Source: Spongiibacter sp. IMCC21906 (lineage in GTDB: Bacteria > Pseudomonadota > Gammaproteobacteria > Pseudomonadales > Spongiibacteraceae). Taken from it: a stretch of 64,000 nt of DNA. This document shows positions 1 through 7,230 of the stretch, piece after piece; positions within the stretch are counted from its first letter, which is position 1; the number at the start of each line of letters is the position of its first letter. The DNA lies in the NCBI RefSeq assembly GCF_001010805.1, contig NZ_CP011477.1:1193001-1257000 (forward strand), in the 5' to 3' direction. Below the pieces are notes generated by a model. That model was not told where the DNA came from and did not search any database. It was given only the letters and a program-made list of their open reading frames with translations. The translations under genes and the position numbers were made by a program.

Positions 1-542
1 AGGCTTTCGAACTGTGCCGAGAAGTTGATGGCCTCTTCGCTATAACCACAGCTTTCTGCTGACCGGGTTGGTCGCGCTTCAAAAATATCGAGATAGAAAT
101 AGGCCCTGGGAATATCATCGACGATCAGTGTTCGGGCTTTCACGTGGCCAATGTCGTTAAGGACAATATTGAAAACGTATTGATCCTCATCGATGCTGTT
201 CAAGACGACATTCTCAGCAATGGTGTAGCAATACTGGTCGGACAGGCAAAGCGTATCTCCAGTCTGGGAGGACACACTGCGACCATTCAGGAATTCATCG
301 CGAGTTAGGGCCGGGTAGTCAAAGCAGCCGGGCTCGGAGCCAATATAATCCGGATCTGAAAAAGCGTCGATCTCATATATGCCGCCGGTAAGCAGTACTT
401 CGTTGGAGCGGTTGTAGTGAGCCAGGATGCGGTCAATAACGTCACCGTTGTCGCCATTGCTGCTGTTTGAACCGCCGCCACAAGCGGAAAGGACAATGAA
501 AATAATGGGAGTGACTAGGTTTCGAAGGTGGGAATAATTCAT
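1..542 (-). CDS. Putative lipoprotein, 3' end outside window
   Basis: The frame is open from an ATG at 542 down to the left edge (180 codons visible, no stop), so the gene is cut by the window. The N-terminus is a short basic stretch, a hydrophobic helix and a lipobox (L18-S-A-C21), followed by a Gly/Ser/Asn-rich linker; this is a signal-peptidase II signal, so the product should be lipid-anchored in the envelope. The mature part is acidic with several cysteines (around residues 77, 101, 107 and 166) that could form disulfides. I do not recognise the family. The gene is transcribed leftward and is not coupled to its neighbour. Confidence 0.75.
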   Translation of the reverse strand, partial: MNYSHLRNLVTPIIFIVLSACGGGSNSSNGDNGDVIDRILAHYNRSNEVLLTGGIYEIDAFSDPDYIGSEPGCFDYPALTRDEFLNGRSVSSQTGDTLCLSDQYCYTIAENVVLNSIDEDQYVFNIVLNDIGHVKARTLIVDDIPRAYFYLDIFEARPTRSAESCGYSEEAINFSAQFES

Positions 543-655
543 TGGGCAGTGCTGTCCTTTGCTGTAGGTCTTATGCTTTTTTATTTAGCAGAGTTAAGTA
601 ATAAACTGCTATCGAAAATTGTACGGATAAGCGCAACTTCCATTGTGGCTTCTTG

Positions 656-1480
656 CTAAAGTGGTCTAGTACCTTTGCAGGCAGGGTATGTTCTACAGCC
701 CCAAAACTGAGCTCCAGCTTGAGGACCTTTTTTCGCGATCCGAACTACCATGAGGCTATTGCACAATGGGCAATCTGCTGCTGTGGGAGGCGGTGGCTTT
801 GTAGAAGTTTGAGTCTGACCATTGCTAGCACCGTTTTTGGTCATCTGTCTTTTGAGCTTCTGTCCATCGAGGAGCTCTATGTTTCTTCCTTTAACAAAGC
901 GCTTGGCGTCGGCGGTAAATTGTCCTGTGGTAGCAACAAAGCCGCCCACAGCGCCCTCTGCGGCGATAGCACCGTAAAGCTCCCTCACAACAGGCACGCC
1001 AACCTTGAGGGATCGCCAGTGCTTGCATTGCACCAGATACTTCTCGCCGCCTTTCCTCAGTACCAGGTCTACGCCACCGTCGGGGCCTTGCAGTCCGCGC
1101 TCTTCTACTTGAAAGCCCTGCTCCCTGAAGATGGCGCCAACGAGCTGTTCAAACTGCTGCCATGAAAGCGTGGCGAGGCCATTGGTCTTTGTTCTCGTTT
1201 GGGTTAGCAGGTCCTTCCCTCGACGGCGTTGCATGAATCCTGCTAGCGCACCAAATAGCAGTACGCCGGGCACGATATATTGACCGATCAATCCGATAAC
1301 CCTGGCGATCTGTATAAACATAACTTTGGACAAGTCGTGAAGGCCGGTAGAAACAGGCGGGTCGATCAGGGAGAGCTGGTGCAGGGCGATGGCAAAGCCA
1401 ATGGCGAGGACAATGCTTAACTTCCAGGGAAGTTTTGCGCCCAGAGCAAAGAGGTCATCCATGATGGTGGTTTTAGCCAT
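656..1480 (-). CDS. Membrane-anchored Mrr-type restriction endonuclease with C-terminal zinc finger
   Basis: This 274-aa protein has three parts. Two hydrophobic segments (about residues 17-35 and 55-82) form a membrane anchor. A Mrr-type PD-(D/E)xK nuclease domain follows (about 100-205), with the catalytic pattern G-P-D-G-G-V-D then Y-L-V-Q-C-K-H-W. A proline-rich linker leads to a topoisomerase-type C4 zinc ribbon (CPLC ... C ... C, about 237-270). Mrr_cat proteins cleave DNA, often modified DNA; the anchored form with the zinc ribbon is known as a family but its role is poorly defined. It stands alone next to an R-M cluster, so a defence role is plausible but inferred. Confidence 0.85.
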   Translation of the reverse strand: MAKTTIMDDLFALGAKLPWKLSIVLAIGFAIALHQLSLIDPPVSTGLHDLSKVMFIQIARVIGLIGQYIVPGVLLFGALAGFMQRRRGKDLLTQTRTKTNGLATLSWQQFEQLVGAIFREQGFQVEERGLQGPDGGVDLVLRKGGEKYLVQCKHWRSLKVGVPVVRELYGAIAAEGAVGGFVATTGQFTADAKRFVKGRNIELLDGQKLKRQMTKNGASNGQTQTSTKPPPPTAADCPLCNSLMVVRIAKKGPQAGAQFWGCRTYPACKGTRPL

Positions 1481-1547
1481 TGCTTCTTCCTTAGCGGCTA
1501 ATCAAGAGCGTGTATATTGCGATAAGTTTCAGGTTGCGACAAGCTGG

Positions 1548-1572
1548 AATTAAGTAAACTGTTCCTGGAATT
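1548..1572 (+). repeat. 25-bp interspersed repeat, copy 1
   Basis: One of three copies of a 25-bp sequence that begins AATTAAGTA and ends GGAATT, so both ends are AATT. It shares 13 upstream bases (tgcgacaagctgg) with copy 2. Such AATT...GGAATT elements resemble motifs flanking REP-associated (Y1) transposases, though no transposase is present here. Confidence 0.7.
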
Positions 1573-1799
1573 GTACTTGGTCCGCAGGGCTTTTACCGCA
1601 TCTACTCTTAGATTTATGGATGACGTAATAGACTGATTGATTGCCAGCGAAAAGGCGAAGTACTAAGGATCAGGCGAGATATTTTTGACAAAACGGGAAG
1701 AGTCAAGACCTGACCCCGAGGCGTGCGTTTACATGACGAGAAAATTATCTTGCAATACGGGGCGGACCATATATGACCCCGAGGCGTGCGACAAGCTGG

Positions 1800-1824
1800 A
1801 ATTAAGTAAACTGTCACCGGAATT
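1800..1824 (+). repeat. 25-bp interspersed repeat, copy 2
   Basis: Same 25-bp repeat as at 1548, with the core ACTGTCACCGGAATT. It is preceded by the same 13 bases as copy 1. Confidence 0.7.
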
Positions 1825-1891
1825 GCAAAATGTAAGGCCCTCGTCGCGCTAGGACCTGCCCTTTGCTTCATCCAAACTGTTAGATGGCGGG

Positions 1892-2152
1892 CTAGGAACT
1901 ACGATAAAGATTCGAGCCGCAATGATTGCATATAAAAGTGCGACGCCGATCTGATCCCGAGTACATTCCCCAGTTTTTAATGCTTTTTGAGCCGCAGTCA
2001 CCGCACTGAACGCCATTACTACTTTTGCAGCTGGGATTGTTGTTCAGATATTCGGGGAGTGTTGGGAGCGAATTCCACTTTTTTATTCTCCAAAAGTGGC
2101 CTCCGAAAATAATTATTAATGGGATGCCAAAAATTACGATAAATAGTTCCAT
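1892..2152 (-). CDS. Small membrane protein with zinc ribbon
   Basis: An 86-aa protein. Residues 3-20 are a strongly hydrophobic segment, so the N-terminus should be inserted in the inner membrane. The rest is soluble and ends in a CxxC...CxxC arrangement (C-G-D-C about residue 50, C-N-H-C about residue 75), a likely zinc ribbon. I do not recognise a named family. It lies in a repeat-rich interval between the Mrr-type nuclease and an FKBP remnant and has no operon partner. Confidence 0.6.
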   Translation of the reverse strand: MELFIVIFGIPLIIIFGGHFWRIKKWNSLPTLPEYLNNNPSCKSSNGVQCGDCGSKSIKNWGMYSGSDRRRTFICNHCGSNLYRSS

Positions 2153-2296
2153 ACTGCATCTTCCCTGTCGTTGGTCATTTCAAGTAGTTTAAATTTGGTT
2201 GTGCCGAGAGCTGATTCCTTGCTCCATCAAGAGAATAATATTCCCAATTTTGGGGAGGTTCTAGCCGGGTATTGTGAATTGCCATTAGGTTAATAG

Positions 2297-2544
2297 GCGC
2301 TTCTCATGAACGGCACGGTCTTTGGCAGCTCGATTCAGCGCGGAGAACCCATTGAGTTTGGATTGAATCAGGTGATCAGTGGCTGTACGGAGGGCCTGCA
2401 ATTGATGACGGTTGGTGAAAAGCGCCGTCTCTATATTCCCCCTGAGCTGGGGGTTATGGCAACCTGAGAGCCGGGTCGATTCCGCCGGGCTCGTTGCTGA
2501 TATTTGAGGTTGAGTTATTGGCTATTAATGGTGAGGTCGGATAG
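2297..2544 (+). pseudogene. FKBP-type peptidyl-prolyl isomerase remnant, truncated and frameshifted
   Basis: Two adjacent frames encode consecutive pieces of an FKBP domain. From about 2297 the frame gives [17 protein letters not shown] and then [19 protein letters not shown] and [10 protein letters not shown], ending at TGA 2465-2467. Shifting frame in the G5 run near 2448-2452 continues the same domain as [20 protein letters not shown], ending in VELLAINGEVG and TAG at 2542-2544. Together they cover roughly the C-terminal 80 residues of a periplasmic/cytosolic FKBP isomerase. The N-terminal part is missing and a TAG lies just upstream (2294-2296). The gene is dead; it may mark where backbone sequence was broken by insertions. 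Confidence 0.8.
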
Positions 2545-2627
2545 CCGTTCGCGAAAAAAGCCTGCGTCTTTGCTAACGGTGTATTTCGGGAATTCTGGGG
2601 GTGGTTTGCGTAATTGTTTACCCGATG

Positions 2628-2652
2628 AATTAAGTACACTGTCCCCGGAATT
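2628..2652 (+). repeat. 25-bp interspersed repeat, copy 3
   Basis: Third copy of the 25-bp AATT-ended repeat (core GTACACTGTCCCCGGAATT). It lies between the FKBP remnant and the 3' end of vsr. Confidence 0.7.
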
Positions 2653-2719
2653 CAAAGTCTGGCAATGCCCGTTATTGCAGAAACTCGTATCCATGATTGG
2701 CTTGAAAAGTGTGAATAGA

Positions 2720-3175
2720 TCAGACGTTGCTTGGGATGGTAAAAAAGTACTTATCTGACGTCAGCCAGTCGGAGAGTGTGTCTGCAACCGAGTCGTCCCC
2801 TCTTTTATGCTTACCGCGCAGACAGCATTCCCAGACCACCGCAACTCGCCAGCCAGCAACCAGTAGTGCGTTGACATTGCGCTCGTCCCGTTCATAGTTA
2901 GCATCCAGCTTCTTGCGCCAGAAGTCCTTGCGGGACGATGGCCAATGAAACATAGAGCAGTTATGTCGGTGCCAGAAGCAGCCATGGACGAAGATCGCTG
3001 CGCGGTATTTTGGCAACACAAGATCAGGGGAGCCGGGGAGTTTCTGGCTGTGCAGGCGATAGCGGAACCCTCGGGCATGCAGAGCTCGCCGGATCAGCAT
3101 TTCTGGCTTTGTGTCTTTACCTCGGATTGCCGACATATTCCGGCTGCGGGTGGCAGGAAGGTGGATGTCTGACAT
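2720..3175 (-). CDS. vsr: Very-short-patch mismatch endonuclease Vsr
   Basis: A 151-aa Vsr protein. Vsr nicks 5' of T in T:G mismatches that arise when 5-methylcytosine made by Dcm-type enzymes deaminates, starting repair back to C:G. Visible family features are the N-terminal R-S-x-N-M-S-A-I-x-G-K-D-T-K-P-E block, the nuclease segment with D of SPDLVLPKYRAAIFVHGCFWH, and the H-x-C and W-P-S-S residues of the zinc/active-site region. It is transcribed divergently from dcm (60 bp between starts), the pairing its substrate requires. Confidence 0.95.
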   Translation of the reverse strand: MSDIHLPATRSRNMSAIRGKDTKPEMLIRRALHARGFRYRLHSQKLPGSPDLVLPKYRAAIFVHGCFWHRHNCSMFHWPSSRKDFWRKKLDANYERDERNVNALLVAGWRVAVVWECCLRGKHKRGDDSVADTLSDWLTSDKYFFTIPSNV

Positions 3176-3235
3176 AGTGCTCCCGAATGGAATTAATTAG
3201 TGATAAGATGTCACGCAATTGACCTGGAGAACGAA

Positions 3236-4588
3236 ATGGCCACTGAACAACTCGCCCTCATTCATGATGGTTTTGATGATATATCGGATGCCACTCTTAT
3301 AGGTCAGCTACTTGAGATATACGACCAGAAGGCAATTGCCAGCTTTCTCAATTCGGTTACTCCGGGTCATTGGTGTCGTGAGACAATCAATCGCTGGAGT
3401 AAAGGTAAATCAGAGCCCCGCTTGAACGCAAAAGAGTTTAACGCACTGAAAGGTTTACTCCCGAAAGAGAAAGTCAGTCCAGATAACTGTAAGTTCAGGT
3501 TTATCGATTTGTTTGCAGGTATCGGCGGAATCCGGAAGGGCTTTGAGGATGAGGGTGGCCTGTGCGTGTTTACAAGCGAATGGAACAAGTTTGCAGCAAG
3601 AACATATAAAGCGAACTTTTACAGTCATGGCGACTACCATACCTTTAACGAAGACATCCGGGACGTCACTTTGTCTGCAGATATTTCTGTATCCGAAGAT
3701 GAAGCGTATACAAATATTGATGAAATGATTCCCGGTCACGATGTTCTGTTAGCTGGCTTTCCTTGCCAGCCATTCTCCATTGCGGGCGTTTCTAAAAAGA
3801 ATTCTCTGGGACGAGCTCATGGTTTTGAATGTAATACTCAAGGAACTCTGTTTTTTGATGTTGCCAGAATTATTAAAGCGAAGCAGCCAAAAGCCTTTGT
3901 TCTTGAAAATGTTAAGAACCTCAAGAGCCATGATAAAGGAAAGACCTTTAAGATTATCATGCAGACTCTTGATGAATTGGGTTACTGGGTTTCGGATGCC
4001 GATCACGAAGGGCCAAAAGATCCTAAAGTGATCGATGCAAAAAACTGGGTCCCGCAACATCGGGAGCGCATAGTCTTGGTCGGTTTCCGCAAAGATCTGG
4101 AAATTCATGATGGGTTCACGCTTAAGGATATACGCCGTTACTTTCCTAAAAAGAAGATCACTCTCGGTGATATTTTCGAGCAGAACGTAGACCCTAAGTA
4201 CACGCTAACACCTAAACTGTGGGAATACCTCCATAACTACGCCATCAAGCATAAAGAGAAGGGTAATGGCTTCGGGTTCGGGTTGGTAGGTCCAAATGAT
4301 GTTGCTCGTACCATGTCAGCGCGATACTACAAAGACGGGTCAGAGATTCTCGTAGACCGAGGATGGGACTTTAGCAAAGGATTCGGTAACGGAAAGAATC
4401 TGGAGAACCGACCAAGAAGACTGACTCCGTATGAATGTGCAAGATTAATGGGGTTCACCCGTCATGACCAGAATGATTTCGTCATACCGGTTTCAGACAC
4501 TCAAGCATATAAACAATTTGGTAACTCTGTCGTAGTCCCGGTTTTCCGAGCAGTCGCAAAACTCGTTGCAAAAAGACTGATTAATTAA
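3236..4588 (+). CDS. dcm: DNA (cytosine-5) methyltransferase, Dcm/EcoRII type
   Basis: A C5 methyltransferase closely resembling E. coli Dcm (CCWGG). Motif I is [14 protein letters not shown], motif [22 protein letters not shown] with the catalytic Cys, motif VI ENVKNL, motif [16 protein letters not shown], and motifs [19 protein letters not shown] and [11 protein letters not shown]. The first ~75 residues look like the HTH-like N-terminal region of EcoRII/SsoII-type enzymes, which can act as a transcriptional regulator. I chose ATG 3236 (450 aa) because GGAG lies 6 nt upstream; an in-frame GTG at 3200 lacks such a site. It is followed by a restriction gene on the same strand, so here the enzyme is probably not an orphan. 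Confidence 0.95.
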   Translation: MATEQLALIHDGFDDISDATLIGQLLEIYDQKAIASFLNSVTPGHWCRETINRWSKGKSEPRLNAKEFNALKGLLPKEKVSPDNCKFRFIDLFAGIGGIRKGFEDEGGLCVFTSEWNKFAARTYKANFYSHGDYHTFNEDIRDVTLSADISVSEDEAYTNIDEMIPGHDVLLAGFPCQPFSIAGVSKKNSLGRAHGFECNTQGTLFFDVARIIKAKQPKAFVLENVKNLKSHDKGKTFKIIMQTLDELGYWVSDADHEGPKDPKVIDAKNWVPQHRERIVLVGFRKDLEIHDGFTLKDIRRYFPKKKITLGDIFEQNVDPKYTLTPKLWEYLHNYAIKHKEKGNGFGFGLVGPNDVARTMSARYYKDGSEILVDRGWDFSKGFGNGKNLENRPRRLTPYECARLMGFTRHDQNDFVIPVSDTQAYKQFGNSVVVPVFRAVAKLVAKRLIN

Positions 4589-4597
4589 GGGCAACTG

Positions 4598-4637
4598 ATA
4601 TATCCTATGTGTGCCAGACACATATATAAGGATATAT
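4598..4637 (+). promoter_or_regulatory. Hairpin overlapping the ribosome binding site of the restriction gene
   Basis: An inverted repeat lies between dcm and the nuclease gene: atatatcct (4598-4606) pairs with aggatatat (4629-4637), and atgtgt (4607-4612) with acacat (4618-4623), leaving a 5-nt loop and a 5-nt bulge. The right arm contains the Shine-Dalgarno AAGGA (4628-4632) of the next gene, so folded mRNA would hide it. It could equally be an operator bound as DNA by the N-terminal HTH of the methyltransferase. Confidence 0.55.
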
Positions 4638-4638
4638 T

Positions 4639-6045
4639 TTGAGCTTTAATGTACTTGATCACTTGGCTATCCGGGATTTATCGCAGGCTATATCTCTTCT
4701 GAAGCAGCATGGTTGCGAAAAGGCCCTGCTTAAAAAACTGGCTAAAAACAATAACGACAAGCAGCAAATTTATTTTCATCACGATGCAAGTCTGTTGAAC
4801 GCCGTATTTGATATGACTTTCTTTACCCGAGAGCGCAGTCAAAGCAAAAAACGCGGTGGTAGTATCAAAGGGAAAAGAATTCTTTCGGCCGTATTCAATA
4901 ATTTTCAATGGCTTGGCACAGATCACAGTCTGCATGAGGTAACTGCGTGCAAAGGGGTTGTGTATGCTCAGTATCCTGAAGTCAGGCTTTCCGGCTTTAA
5001 GGCTGAGACAGGAATAATGCCTCGATCTCTGTCTTTAGATTACGTTAAAGAAAACCTGGATACGGATCGTTATCTTGTCATAGGAGCAACGCCGGAAGGT
5101 AAAGCAATCGCTATGATGGTAGTTTCACCCAGCCAAAATTTTGTTGAAGAGTTTCTGAAATTGCCTTTTATGGCTAATTCGAAAATATGCCGCCTTCTTA
5201 AGATAAGCGAAGATGCAGGGGCTGAAAAATTGCTGTCGCTTCTTAAATTGCATGTGGGAGGTAAGAGCGTCAAAGGCTGCAGATTAGACGCACATGGCAA
5301 AACCCTTCCTTTCACTGGCACCCAAGTGCACGGTTATACACTTGAGCACGAACTGGGAATCAGAACAAATGCGTCAAAAGATGGCGATATATTTGGTATT
5401 GAGCTCAAGTGCTTCACCAGTAAAAAGTTAACTCTTTTTACTCCTGAGCCAGATGGAGGTTTATATTCAGAAAGCTTTTCAGACTTTATGCAGAAATATG
5501 GCTATGAAAAGGAAGCAGTCTATCGACTAACTGGTCTTCACAGAGCTGGTTCAGTAAGTGAAAAATCCGGACTTTCTCTCCGTGTTCTTTGTACTCCGAA
5601 AGATTCTGAGCCGGGCACGATCAAAAACTATAATCCCGAAAAACCTTTGTCACATCAGCTGGAAAATTTGTCTGTAGTTCTCGTGGATGACGGTGAGAAT
5701 ATTGCGGCCAGCTGGTCAGTCGAACGCCTTCTCAATAACTGGGGTGTTAAGCACAATGAGTCCGTCTACGTACCTGCAAAAGTAACGGACAACGATATAA
5801 GTCACGAGCTTGATGTCGGCTATACAAGACGCGTTACTTTTGGAAATCAAGTTCTCTGGTGTAAAAAAACGAGTCTTGAAAGAATGATCAGATCAATTGC
5901 GAGTGGCGTGATATTTCTTGATCCAGCTCCCAAGTATGACCCCGATAACCCCAGGAACAACAAACGCCGCTCCCAATGGCGCATTAATAATATTTACAGA
6001 GACTCCCAACACCTCTACGAAGAGGTTAAGGAGGTCGATATTTGA
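4639..6045 (+). CDS. Type II restriction endonuclease, MvaI/BcnI family
   Basis: A 468-aa protein. The key block near residues 230-262 reads LEHELGIRTNASKDGD then IFGIELKCF, matching the E...D...(E)xK catalytic core of MvaI/BcnI-type nucleases, which include MvaI (CCWGG, the Dcm/EcoRII target). The N-terminal ~200 residues are a family-typical DNA-binding arm. With dcm upstream and vsr divergent this forms a complete R-M cluster, probably acting on CCWGG or a close relative. It starts at TTG 4639 with AAGGA 6 nt upstream; no ATG or GTG with a good ribosome site is available. The start is overlapped by an RNA hairpin that may delay expression until DNA is methylated. Confidence 0.85.
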   Translation: MSFNVLDHLAIRDLSQAISLLKQHGCEKALLKKLAKNNNDKQQIYFHHDASLLNAVFDMTFFTRERSQSKKRGGSIKGKRILSAVFNNFQWLGTDHSLHEVTACKGVVYAQYPEVRLSGFKAETGIMPRSLSLDYVKENLDTDRYLVIGATPEGKAIAMMVVSPSQNFVEEFLKLPFMANSKICRLLKISEDAGAEKLLSLLKLHVGGKSVKGCRLDAHGKTLPFTGTQVHGYTLEHELGIRTNASKDGDIFGIELKCFTSKKLTLFTPEPDGGLYSESFSDFMQKYGYEKEAVYRLTGLHRAGSVSEKSGLSLRVLCTPKDSEPGTIKNYNPEKPLSHQLENLSVVLVDDGENIAASWSVERLLNNWGVKHNESVYVPAKVTDNDISHELDVGYTRRVTFGNQVLWCKKTSLERMIRSIASGVIFLDPAPKYDPDNPRNNKRRSQWRINNIYRDSQHLYEEVKEVDI

Positions 6046-6076
6046 ATAATTCTGTAAGTCATTGTTTTATAGAGAC

Positions 6077-6105
6077 GGCACACTTTTTCATTTGTCAAAA
6101 GTGCC
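6077..6105 (+). terminator. Possible terminator after the restriction gene
   Basis: ggcac (6077-6081) pairs with gtgcc (6101-6105), and the flanking T and A runs extend the stem with a 2-nt bulge. It lies 31 bp after the nuclease stop. There is no clear downstream U-tract, so this is weak. Confidence 0.35.
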
Positions 6106-6316
6106 CGCTCTAATGGCAACTTACAGGGTTATTAAGTGACGAACATTTTTGTTGCATATTTATGAGTGAATGAGTGAGGTGTTCTATCTACAGTGTCTGG
6201 GAAGGTGTGGGTATTCGGATATAACTCGTCGCAGGCCCTGTAGTGTTGCAAAAACATTCGTTTTCGGCCAGATTACAGCAAATACCATTACAGAATGCAT
6301 CAAGTGTTGGGGGGCA

Positions 6317-6330
6317 AAAATGCAACAAAT
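6317..6330 (+). repeat. Candidate island end repeat (left)
   Basis: aaaatgcaacaaat, identical in sequence and orientation to 38174-38187. If these are the recombination ends, the island is about 31.9 kb long. Confidence 0.4.
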
Positions 6331-6515
6331 CAATTTACGTCTGCCTCCGATCAACCAGAGGCGATTCATTAGACGTGTTGCTGTAGTGTCGATTCGCCGA
6401 TAAGTAGCCCGATTTGGCCGGCTTTGGATGTGGACGTAGGAATACTTTTTGGGATCGGTAATCCGGGTGTTGTGGGGGCTGAGGGTACCCGATTAAATTG
6501 TAATTACTACAAGCT

Positions 6516-7106
6516 TTACAACAACGATAGAATAAGTGAACCGATTGAAGCTATTGATGCTGCTGTTGGTAAAGAGTTAATTAATGCATTTACGACAACC
6601 TTACTCGGCTTTTCATTTTTGCATTGATCTTCTATTGCGCCAACAACCTCTATAGCTTCTGATTTTTCTTGAGCCGATAATTCAAGGCGGTTTATCTCAG
6701 CTTTTAAAGCCTCTATACTTTTCGATAAATCATTGTTTATATTTGCAATATTATTAGAGTTATCTGTTGAATTATTATTCACTCTAGCGTTTGGCCCGCT
6801 AATATTATAGGTAATAGATTGAATCGCTTTTTCAGCATCAGGCAGCCCAAGTTTTTTTACTTTCATTTGATAGTGAGCAGGAATTGCTCCTCCGGTTCCT
6901 TCGTGAAAACCGGGATCAATAACTTGAAACGTTTCTTTGCCGCCATTAGACATAATTCTTTGAATTAAATCACCAGGTTCAACTAAGACATCTGATCTCA
7001 TTAAGTAAATGCCTTTGCTTTGCACGCTAGCATTCATTTCTGAACTCTTAGTACCATCAGATTTTAAAACTTGAATCTTGTCTTTCATCATACTCGAAAA
7101 TGGCAT
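6516..7106 (-). CDS. Hypothetical protein with coiled coil and C-terminal hydrophobic tail
   Basis: A 196-aa protein of no family I recognise. The N-terminal ~75 residues look like a small beta-rich domain, then an Asn/Ser-rich linker (about 105-120), a coiled coil (about 122-160) and a hydrophobic C-terminal tail (about 176-196) that could be a membrane anchor or pore-like segment. I use the ATG at 7106 because GGAGG sits 5 nt upstream; the frame is open further up to 7139 but without a ribosome site. It follows the OLD-type nuclease on the same strand, separated by an attC-like hairpin, so the two may be a pair or separate cargo units. Confidence 0.65.
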   Translation of the reverse strand: MPFSSMMKDKIQVLKSDGTKSSEMNASVQSKGIYLMRSDVLVEPGDLIQRIMSNGGKETFQVIDPGFHEGTGGAIPAHYQMKVKKLGLPDAEKAIQSITYNISGPNARVNNNSTDNSNNIANINNDLSKSIEALKAEINRLELSAQEKSEAIEVVGAIEDQCKNEKPSKVVVNALINSLPTAASIASIGSLILSLL

Positions 7107-7121
7107 GAAGCCCTCCTTTGT

Positions 7122-7168
7122 AGTTAACGCCGCGTTCACCGGCTTGTCTGGTGGAACGTATTGTTATG
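7122..7168 (-). repeat. attC-like imperfect hairpin
   Basis: Read on the minus strand, the 47-bp site is ATAAC, spacer, CGTTCCACC, a 9-nt loop, GGTGAACG, spacer CGGC, then GTTA. The inner arms pair except for one extra base, and the outer TAAC/GTTA ends pair too: the R''-L''-loop-L'-R' plan of integron attC sites, with the extrahelical base on the side expected for a minus-strand cassette. It is shorter than typical attC sites (about 57 bp or more), and no second attC or intI is seen. Confidence 0.4.
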
Positions 7169-7230
7169 GCTTTCTACATAAACCTTCGCTATTCAGTATT
7201 CGCTTACGCGAGATACCCCAAAAGGTTAAT

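Larger units (their letters stand above)
1481..1891. other. Gene-poor interval with repeated blocks
   Basis: No convincing gene. The interval holds two copies of a 28-bp block (1535-1562 and 1787-1814, identical), each leading into a 25-bp repeat, and two copies of a 17-bp block tgaccccgaggcgtgcg (1711-1727, 1774-1790). An 85-codon minus-strand frame (1614-1871) simply runs across these repeats and is probably not a gene. The region looks like the remains of small mobile elements. Confidence 0.6.
6046..6515. other. Noncoding interval, probable left end of the genomic island
   Basis: No credible gene; the small frames here have no ribosome sites or recognisable sequence. The interval contains several TGCAACAAA-like words: aaaatgcaacaaat at 6317-6330, a reverse-oriented copy at about 6141-6157 and a degenerate one near 6246. 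The 6317-6330 word recurs exactly at 38174-38187 beside the recombinase operon. Confidence 0.5.

Noticed and set aside
653-1165. 170-codon plus-strand frame
   Set aside because: It is the opposite strand of the Mrr-type nuclease gene, has no recognisable domain and no ribosome site.
1614-1871. 85-codon minus-strand frame
   Set aside because: It runs through tandem repeat blocks; the protein is repetitive only because the DNA is.
3200-3235. GTG start 12 codons upstream for dcm
   Set aside because: ATG 3236 has a good ribosome site; the upstream GTG does not.
6170-6403. 77-codon plus-strand frame
   Set aside because: No ribosome site, no family features, and it overlaps the candidate island-end repeats.
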